NCBI GenBank assembly: GCA_029204225.1
Contig: CM055102.1
Coordinates: 31,738,607-31,802,606 of the forward strand
DNA: 64,000 bases
From: Diphasiastrum complanatum
Taxonomy: Eukaryota; Streptophyta; Lycopodiopsida; Lycopodiales; Lycopodiaceae
Reading direction: 5' to 3'
Below, piece by piece: positions 57,725 through 64,000 of the stretch. Each line of letters starts with the position of its first letter. Within the stretch, counting starts at the first letter, position 1. The notes under the pieces were generated by a model that was given only the letters and a program-made list of their open reading frames with translations, made no database searches and was not told where the DNA came from. The translations under genes were made by a program, and so were the position numbers.

Positions 57725-58354
57725 GTGTCTTCTCACATGATTGAAATCCTAGGAGGCAATGGTAAGACTTTGGAAATTAACCTGACTGATTGTGAGTGTG
57801 AATGTTTTTTTAGTACTACTTCTTTCTTGCCTAATGAACTTTTCCTTTTATTTGGCACAGTTAAAGATCAAGAAGTGAGTATTTTATTGGACAGTGGTTC
57901 AACTCATAATTTTATTAATTTTCATCTTGTGCAGAAACTCAGCTTGGAAACTGAAGCCAGCAATCATAGATATAGAGTTTATCTAGCTTCAGGAGCAGAG
58001 TTGGAGACTTGGAACATAAAAGTCCCGAAGCTCCCAGTTTTGATGCAAGGACACACGGAATTAGTTAATTTTTATGTTTTAGACCTAGCTCGTACTGATT
58101 TAATTTTAGGTTCTGAATGGTTATTTAGTAAATTGCCTTCTCTGTTAATTGATTTTGAGAAGCATGTTCTCACTTTCAAGGAGGGTGATAAGGTAGTTAC
58201 ATTATTTGGCAGTAATTTTGTATGTCCGTTGGATCATATTTCTATAGTTAATAAAATGGAGACATTGGATTATTCTGAGTATGAAGTTTTCTCATTATGT
58301 GTTATTCCAATTGTGGATGTTCCTGAAATGAATCTAAAAACGGTTGTGAATTAA
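57725..58354 (+). pseudogene. Gypsy-2 protease region
   Basis: An open frame of about 200 codons with the aspartic protease site ILLDSGSTHNFINFHLVQ and the later LDLARTDLILGSEWLFS, usual for chromovirus-type gypsy proteases. It would process the gag-pol polyprotein. It follows gag after a stop and precedes RT after another (58,352), so the polyprotein is broken. Confidence 0.88.
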
Positions 58355-58382
58355 CTCAGTAAATTTAAATCATGAACACGCA

Positions 58383-59800
58383 GTGAAAGAACAGATCATA
58401 AATGAATTTAGGGATGTTTTTCCATCTGAATTACCTCATGGTTTACCACCATCTAGGTCAGTAGACCACATGATTGAGTTAATTCCAAGAAGTCAACCTT
58501 TCTCTAGACAACCTTATAGGTTCTCTCAGAAAGAGGAGACAGAGATTTCAAATCAAATAGAAAACTATCTAAGGATGAGACATATACAACCTAGTAAATC
58601 ACCATGGGACGCTCTTGTTCTTCTCAAAGCGAAGAAAGATGGAAATTCTTGAATGTGTGTGGATTACAGGGTCTTATTAAAGTGACTATAAAAAATAAAT
58701 ATCCATTACCCAGGGTGGATGACCTTGTAGATCGCTTGGGTGGAGCTCAGTATTTCACCAAGATAGATCTACAAACAGGGTACCATCAAATAAGAATTAA
58801 GTCAAAAGATGTCCAAAAGACAAGATTTTGTTATAGATTTGGTCATTATGGATTCTTAGTGTTGCCATTTGGATTAACGAATGCTCCAGCAATGTTCCAG
58901 CAAATGATGAACGATTTATTTCATCCATATTTGGGAAAGTTTGTGGTTGTGTTCTTAGACGACATTCTTGTGTACAGTAAATCCTTGGTGGAACACGTAG
59001 AACACTTAAAAATCGTCTTGATGAAACTCCGTTGGGAGTTACTCTACGCTAAAGAATCCAGGTGTGAATTCTTTAAACAAGAGTTGCTTTATCTCGATCA
59101 TAAGGTCACAGTAAATGGGATCAAGATAGATGAGGATAAAATCAAGATTGTTGAGTGGCCAATTCTAGGAACTGTGAGGCAAGTAAAGTCTTTTTTAGGT
59201 TTTACACTTTTCTTCAAGAGATTTATCGAGGATTATGCTAAGTTAGCAGCACCGCTTAATAATCTGACAAAAGGGTTTGTTAATAAAAAGAAAAAGAGGA
59301 ATCAACCTTGTCCGCCTATTGTTTGGAATGAGGAATTGAATCAATGTTTTGAGAAACTTAAAACAATGATTGTTTCAGTTCTTGTGTTACAAATTGCAAA
59401 TCCGGATCTACCTTACGTTGTGAGAATGGACGCAAGTGATGTTGCAGTTGGAGCGGTTCTATTACAAATGGATAGGCCACTAGCGTTTGAGAGCAAAAAA
59501 TTCATTGGTCCTTAGTTGCGTTATACTACGCAGGAAAAGGAATTGTTTGCTGTAATCCATGCACTTAAAACTTGGAGACACTACTTGTATGGTAGTAAGT
59601 TTGTAGTGTATACGGATCACTAGCCTCTTAAGTATTTTTGTAATCAACACTATCTTCGAGGGAGAAAAGCTCAATGGGTTGAATTGATGCAAGAATTCGA
59701 TCATGAAATCCGTTACATAAGAGGCAGCTCTAATCAAGTTGTAGATGCTCTTAGTCGGATCGGTGAACTGCCCAGATTTCTATGGATCTATATCTTCCGA
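58383..59800 (+). pseudogene. Gypsy-2 reverse transcriptase and RNase H
   Basis: RT begins FRDVFPSELPHGLPPSRSVD and QPYRFSQKEE; at 58,650 a stop and shift break it. It goes on with PLPRVDDLVDRLGGAQYFTK, DLQTGYHQIRI, YGFLVLPFGLTNAPAMFQ and the intact catalytic VVVFLDDILVYSKS. RNase H follows: VVRMDASDVAVGAVL, a stop at 59,513, ELFAVIHALKTWRHYLYG, TDH then a stop, and SSNQVVDALSRI. RT and RNase H catalytic Asp and Glu are kept, but at least four nonsense or shift lesions are present. Confidence 0.92.
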
Positions 59801-60285
59801 TGAGAGGAAATATGAATCAGATTCCCATTTTGATCACATTTGGAACATTGTTCAGGCCGGAAGAAATGTGGACAGTGTTGAGTTAGAAACATAGGGGACT
59901 CAACTAACTAAGAAAGATAAGAAGATTGTGGAACAGTTCACCATTTGAGATGGATTACAATTTCGGAATGGGAAAGTTTGTGTACCTAGGGATGATGAGC
60001 TCAAACGTAAGATTTTGTTTGAATGTCATGACATACCCTGTGCAGGACATCCCGGTATACACAGGACTCTGGACTTGGTTAAAAGAGAATTTTATTGGCC
60101 AAAGCTCAAGCCATATGTCGAGTCAAATGTTGTAAAATGCAAACCCTATGAACTAGCAAAGGCTAAATGCCATAAGGCTGGTGGTTTGTTGCATCCGTTA
60201 GATATTCTAGATGAGAAATGAGAAAGCATATCTATGGATTTTGTAGTTGGACTTGCAAAAACCCAATGGCAAAATGATTCTACTG
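59801..60285 (+). pseudogene. Gypsy-2 integrase N-terminus, truncated
   Basis: The HHCC zinc-binding part reads HDIPCAGHPGIHRTLDLVKR, FYWPKLKPYV and VVKCKPYELAKAKC; the first Cys of the pair is kept and the second is Tyr. The core begins SISMDFVVGLAKTQ (catalytic Asp of MDF kept), then at about 60,285 the sequence switches to a copia element. The remaining integrase core and the C-terminus are missing. Confidence 0.88.
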
Positions 60286-61963
60286 CGGACTCTTCAAGAA
60301 GATCCACGCAAGAAAGAAGAGCACTTGTCAGATTTGTACCTAACAACTCAGCCTCTATATCAAAGGAGTTCTGTGGATTTGAAGGAGAACCTCAAACATA
60401 TGAGGAAGTATCAACTGTCCAAAGAAGGACAAGTGGATTAAAGCGTTGGAAGTTGAGATGAATTCCATGAAGCAGAACAATGTCTGGAATCTGGAGCCAT
60501 TACCAGCAGATAGGAAGACTATAAAGTGCAAATGGATTTACAAGTACAAGTATGGACCTGATGGCAACATACCCAAATACAAGGCCAGATTGGTGGCGAA
60601 AGATTACTCTCAAAAGTATGGTGTCAACTATACTAAAACCTTTTCCCCAATCATAAAGCATTCGTCCTTATGCTTGTTATTTGCATATGCAGCAGCATAG
60701 AGTCTCAAGATTCACATAGTGGATGAGAAGACCGCCTTCCTACATGGCGAGTTGAATGAAGAGGTCTATATGGACCATCCATCGAGATTTATCTACTCAC
60801 GCTTTTCCAACTACGCCTGTCGAATGCAAAGAAGCATATACGGACTGAAGCAATCTGGCATGCAGTTGTATAAGAAGAAGGATCACACCCTCAAATCCTT
60901 AGGATTTCAACCATTGATGGATGACTACAATGTCTATACAAAGGTCACAAATGGAAAAACTGTAATCATAGCAGCCTATGTGGATGACACCTTGACCATG
61001 TCCAGAAACAATGAGCTAATCGCTCGGGTGAAGCATGATATTTCATAGCATTCTGAAATATCACACCTAGGTGAAGCAAAATGCTACCTAGGATTGCAGG
61101 TTGACAGAGATCTTGACGGAGGGAAGCTGTATCTTCACCAGTCAAGATACATCCTGAGAATTATTGATGATTTTCAAATGACAGACTGCAAGGGAGCTAA
61201 CACGCCGATGGTAGCTGAAACAGTTCTGACTAGGCAAGACTGCCTGCAGAACGCAGAAGAGTAGGAAGCCATGCAGAACATGCCCTACGGGAGATTAATC
61301 GGATCACTCATGTACTTAGCAGATAATATACGCCCTAACATTGCTTATGCAGTTTTCAGAATGAGCCAGTTTAAAGTCAATCCAGGCCCTATGCACTGGA
61401 AGATAGCCAAGAGAATTCTGCAATATCTTCAACAGACAAAGGATTATGGGCTGTGTTTCTCTCAGCATGAAGGTTCCCAGATTAAATCCTACAGCGATGC
61501 AAGCTGGGTGTCCCTGAAAGATGACTGCAAGAGCATCTCAGGAGGATATACGATAGCAGCCGGAGCAGTTGTCATATGGATCAGCAAGAAGCAGACCGTG
61601 ACCTCGCAATCATCCTGCGAGGCAGAGTATGTTGTAGCAGCCAAGATGGCGAACGAGCTCACATGGCTCAAGCAATTCCTTGACGAACTATGAGAGAACT
61701 CCAACCAGCCGCTGCTACTATTTATGGATAATACATCCGCCATTCATCTGACGAAGGATCCAGTGTTTCATTCTAGAAAACATATTGCTATCATATATCA
61801 TCTGATAAGAGATATGGTTGAGAAAGACAGGTTAAAGACCGAGTTCATTCCAACGAAGCAGATGGTGGCGGATATCTTCACGAAGCCTCTTGACAAGGCG
61901 ATTTTTGAGAAGCATCATGCAAGCTTAGGAATAAAAAAAATATCAGCTTTGAGAGGGAGCTGA
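60286..61963 (+). pseudogene. Copia-A2: RT and RNase H
   Basis: The first bases encode the copia linker SSRRSTQERRALVRFV, then after shifts RT with MKQNNVWNLEPLPADRKTIK, CKWIYKYKYGPDGNIPKYKA, FLHGELNEEVYMDHP, RSIYGLKQSGMQLYKKKD and an intact box AAYVDDTLTM. Stops occur at 60,698 and 61,046. RNase H (61,271-61,963) is well kept: RLIGSLMYLADNIRPN, SYSDASWVS, QSSCEAEYVVAAKMANELTW, FMDNTSAIHLTKDPVFHS, FTKPLDKAIFEKH. It resembles Copia-A1. No integrase, gag or LTR is present. Confidence 0.9.
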
Positions 61964-62039
61964 AGAAACCAAGTGTTTCTATCTTTCAAAGCCTTAACAT
62001 TTTTCCTTTGTTGTTTTTCGTGAACTTTCCAGTTCCTCA

Positions 62040-63421
62040 GTCGACTATTCCTATTGAAGGTCCAAGCTCCTCTACTCATGACGAACAACAAATCAACGAT
62101 GAATTGGAAGATGATGATGTTGCAGACCAGCAACTACAGTATGATGGAAATAATCAACTTCCTTGTATTACCCAGAAGATCTTCAAGGACTAGCAGACCA
62201 CCTAACTGGTATATCGACGAGTCTGCAGCTTATCTTGTTAAAGAACCGACGTTTACCCAAGAGGCACTCAGTTAGCCTGATTCAGATCTATGGAAAGAAG
62301 CTATGGATAAAGAGTATTCATCTCGTATCAAGAATAAGATGTGGACGATTGTCAAATTACCTGCCAGCAAAAGTGTAGTTGATTGCAAATGGATTTTCAA
62401 AGTCAAGTACAATGCAGACGGAAGCATCAACAGAAGAAAGGCATGACTTGTAGCCAGAGGATTTTCTCAGGTATACAACGTCGATTACACTGAGACTTTC
62501 AGTCCAGTAGTCAAGCATTCTTCTATTCGACTTTAGCTATCATTTGTTGCTGCAGCAGATTTGGAAATACATCAAATGGATGTACAACATATCTCAATGG
62601 AGTCATCGAAGAAGACATTTACATGGTGCAACCCAAAGATTATATTATCGAAGGTAAACACAATCATGTGCGTAAACTCCATAAGACACTTTATGGCTTG
62701 AAGCAATCTGCTCGAGCATGGTTTCAAAGGATCAATACTTTCCTTATTGATCACGGCTATACACCTAGCCCTTCAGATTCAAATGCAGTGTAGTAGTCTT
62801 TTATCATTATCACTTTGTACGTGGATGATACATTGCTTTTCAGCAATAGTACCGATTTGATAAAAGAAGCCAAGACAATGCTATCTTCCGAATTTGACAT
62901 AACCGATCTGGGCGAAGCTCATTTTTGCCTTGGTATACAAATCCGTAGAGACAAAAAATAGAAGTTGGTCTACATTACACAACAGAGGTACATCTACAAC
63001 ATGTTAGTCAGATATAATCTGATGAATTGCAAGTTAGCTCTCTCACAAATGGAACCAGGACTCAAACTGTCAAAGGACCAGTGTCCCCAAACAATTCATG
63101 AGAAGCAGCAGATGCGTGAGTATCCTTACCATTCTATTATAGGATCTCTTATGTACGCCATGATCTGTACCAGGCCAGACATAGCTTTTGTAGTTAGCTC
63201 TCTCAGTCAGTATATGACTAATCCTGGTATAACACATTGGAAGGCTCTTATTAGAGTCATGAGATATCTTTGAGCTACTATGGACTTTTGCATTTGTTAT
63301 GGAGTAGTCGGCAACGACAAGCTTAATTTACTCGGTGGTTACACAAGTGCGAGTTGGGCAGGTGATGTAGACACTCGTAAATCCACTTCCGGATTTACAT
63401 TCTTCCTCAACAATGGTCTAA
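62040..63421 (+). pseudogene. Copia-B2: RT and part of RNase H
   Basis: Frames from 62,040 carry the linker (GPSSSTHDEQQINDELEDDD), then RT: LWKEAMDKEYSSRIKNKMW, CKWIFKVKYNADGSINRRKA, a stop, GFSQVYNVDYTETFSPVVKH, TLYGLKQSARAWFQRINTFL, a stop, LYVDDTLLFSNS (intact box) and RNase H from [19 protein letters not shown] to RKSTSGFTFFLNNG. At 63,421 the coding sequence stops dead and LTR sequence follows, so the last third of RNase H and the 5' end of the LTR are deleted compared with Copia-B1. Confidence 0.9.
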
Positions 63422-63439
63422 GTGTCGCCTGTGGCTAAT

Positions 63440-63668
63440 TTAATTCATTTCTGTAGGAGTGACAGTTTGTTCATTTATGCAGACAGAACTTTTACGACCA
63501 ATTTCACCACTTATCAACAATCAATGACAAGGACCAGATGGATGCCAGTGGATCACCAACCAACTGGCGATCGCAACTGAGGATCTAATTTCTTAGTATA
63601 AATAGTTGTTCAAATATATACAGATTAATTCATTGAAAATCAGAATTATCAGAAGCATTTGAATAGTT

Positions 63669-63756
<88 letters not shown>

Positions 63757-64000
63757 CCTGCGCGCTTGAATACTCTTGAGCATTCTAGATCACTTCTTAG
63801 AGTTGTTTTAGAGATTGCTATTGTGCCACTGCTTATCAGTATTGTGCTTAATTTAGACTTTCATTTCAACCGCTCAGAGATAGCATAGAGTATGCGGCTT
63901 CGATCCACAGCTTGTTGTACTCATTTACTTCTATTACATTTTCATACTGAATCAATACTATCCTTCATTGTGTTCAGCTTCCGTCTTAGAATGTGTGCGT
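63440..64000 (+). repeat. Copia-B2 3' LTR (5' part deleted, runs off the window)
   Basis: Aligns with 32,060-32,660 of the Copia-B1 LTR: GTTCATTT(C/A)TGCAG, CACCACTTATCA, CTTAGTATAAATAGTTGTTCA (TATA at about 63,598-63,605), AGATTGCTATTGTGC, CCGCTCAGAGATAGC and CTTGTTGTACTCATTTAC. The 3' end lies outside the window. It contains a large CT microsatellite that the other copy lacks. Confidence 0.85.
63671..63753 (+). repeat. (CT)41 microsatellite in the Copia-B2 LTR
   Basis: A pure CT run of about 83 bases between GAATAGTTAG and AAGCCTGCG. The equivalent place in Copia-B1 (about 32,290-32,310) reads GAATAGTTAGTTTTCTCTC, so the run arose by expansion of a short CT seed downstream of the TATA box, in the transcribed part of the LTR. 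Confidence 0.95.

Overview
The window reads as nuclear DNA of a land plant with a large, repeat-swollen genome. The evidence is AT-rich intergenic DNA, layers of nested Ty1/copia and Ty3/gypsy LTR retrotransposons (several with tRNA-iMet-type primer sites), a CACTA transposon end, long GA/CT microsatellites, GT-AG introns, and one compact GC-richer single-copy gene of the plant UNC93-like transporter type. A fern, lycophyte, bryophyte or gymnosperm would all fit; the sequence does not decide. No rRNA, canonical tRNA, CRISPR or bacterial-type operon was seen.

The only gene that looks intact and host-like is a 489-codon UNC93-like membrane protein on the minus strand (40,685-42,154). Its upstream region has a G-box and a TATA-like site. 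Almost everything else is mobile or derived from mobile DNA.

The most unusual content is a multi-gene repeat present in three decayed copies: locus 1 at 1-4,770, locus 2 at 44,120-54,020 and locus 3 (inverted) at 28,470-30,775. It has three genes, called X, Y and Z here. X is a small three-exon gene (88 codons if spliced as read in locus 3). Y is a multi-exon gene on the opposite strand. Z is a long multi-exon gene convergent with Y, with an N-terminal module, a coiled coil, and a core that looks like a DDE-type transposase with a C-x2-C knuckle. Locus 1 holds X, Y and Z, locus 2 holds Y and Z, and locus 3 holds the end of Z and all of X. Intron positions and reading frames are shared between copies. 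The first two Z copies have lost different putative catalytic residues and the third is truncated, so none here looks autonomous. I do not recognise the family; this is my best candidate for an undescribed system.

Layout: 1-4,770 X-Y-Z locus 1; 5,900-7,040 unknown GC-rich ORF and a CACTA right end; 8,101-13,807 complete but mutated copia element (Copia-A1, minus) with matching LTRs, primer site and perfect 5-bp target duplication, inserted in an older copia (Copia-D, 13,808-16,470), which is also interrupted by the 3' end of another copia (14,180-15,345); 18,296-19,469 tandem array of tRNA-like units; 20,597-22,240 gag-like gene; 24,260-25,319 and 26,433-28,039 Copia-C pieces; 28,470-30,775 X-Y-Z locus 3 with a histone H3-like fragment; 30,770-32,859 Copia-B1 3' end and LTR; 34,759-38,430 Gypsy-1 with LTR and primer site; 39,138 onward a minus-strand LTR candidate with (GA)52; 40,685-42,154 UNC93-like gene; 44,120-54,020 X-Y-Z locus 2, whose Y gene is split by a 5.3-kb insertion with inverted ends; 54,588-55,025 unknown pseudogene; 55,700-60,285 Gypsy-2; 60,286-61,963 Copia-A2 joined directly to the Gypsy-2 integrase; 62,040-64,000 Copia-B2 with an LTR that carries a CT microsatellite.

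How the parts relate: the retroelements use the usual gag-protease-integrase-RT-RNase H (copia) or gag-protease-RT-RNase H-integrase (gypsy) order, but every copy has stops, frameshifts, lost catalytic residues or large deletions. The window is mainly a record of nested insertion and decay around one conserved transporter gene.
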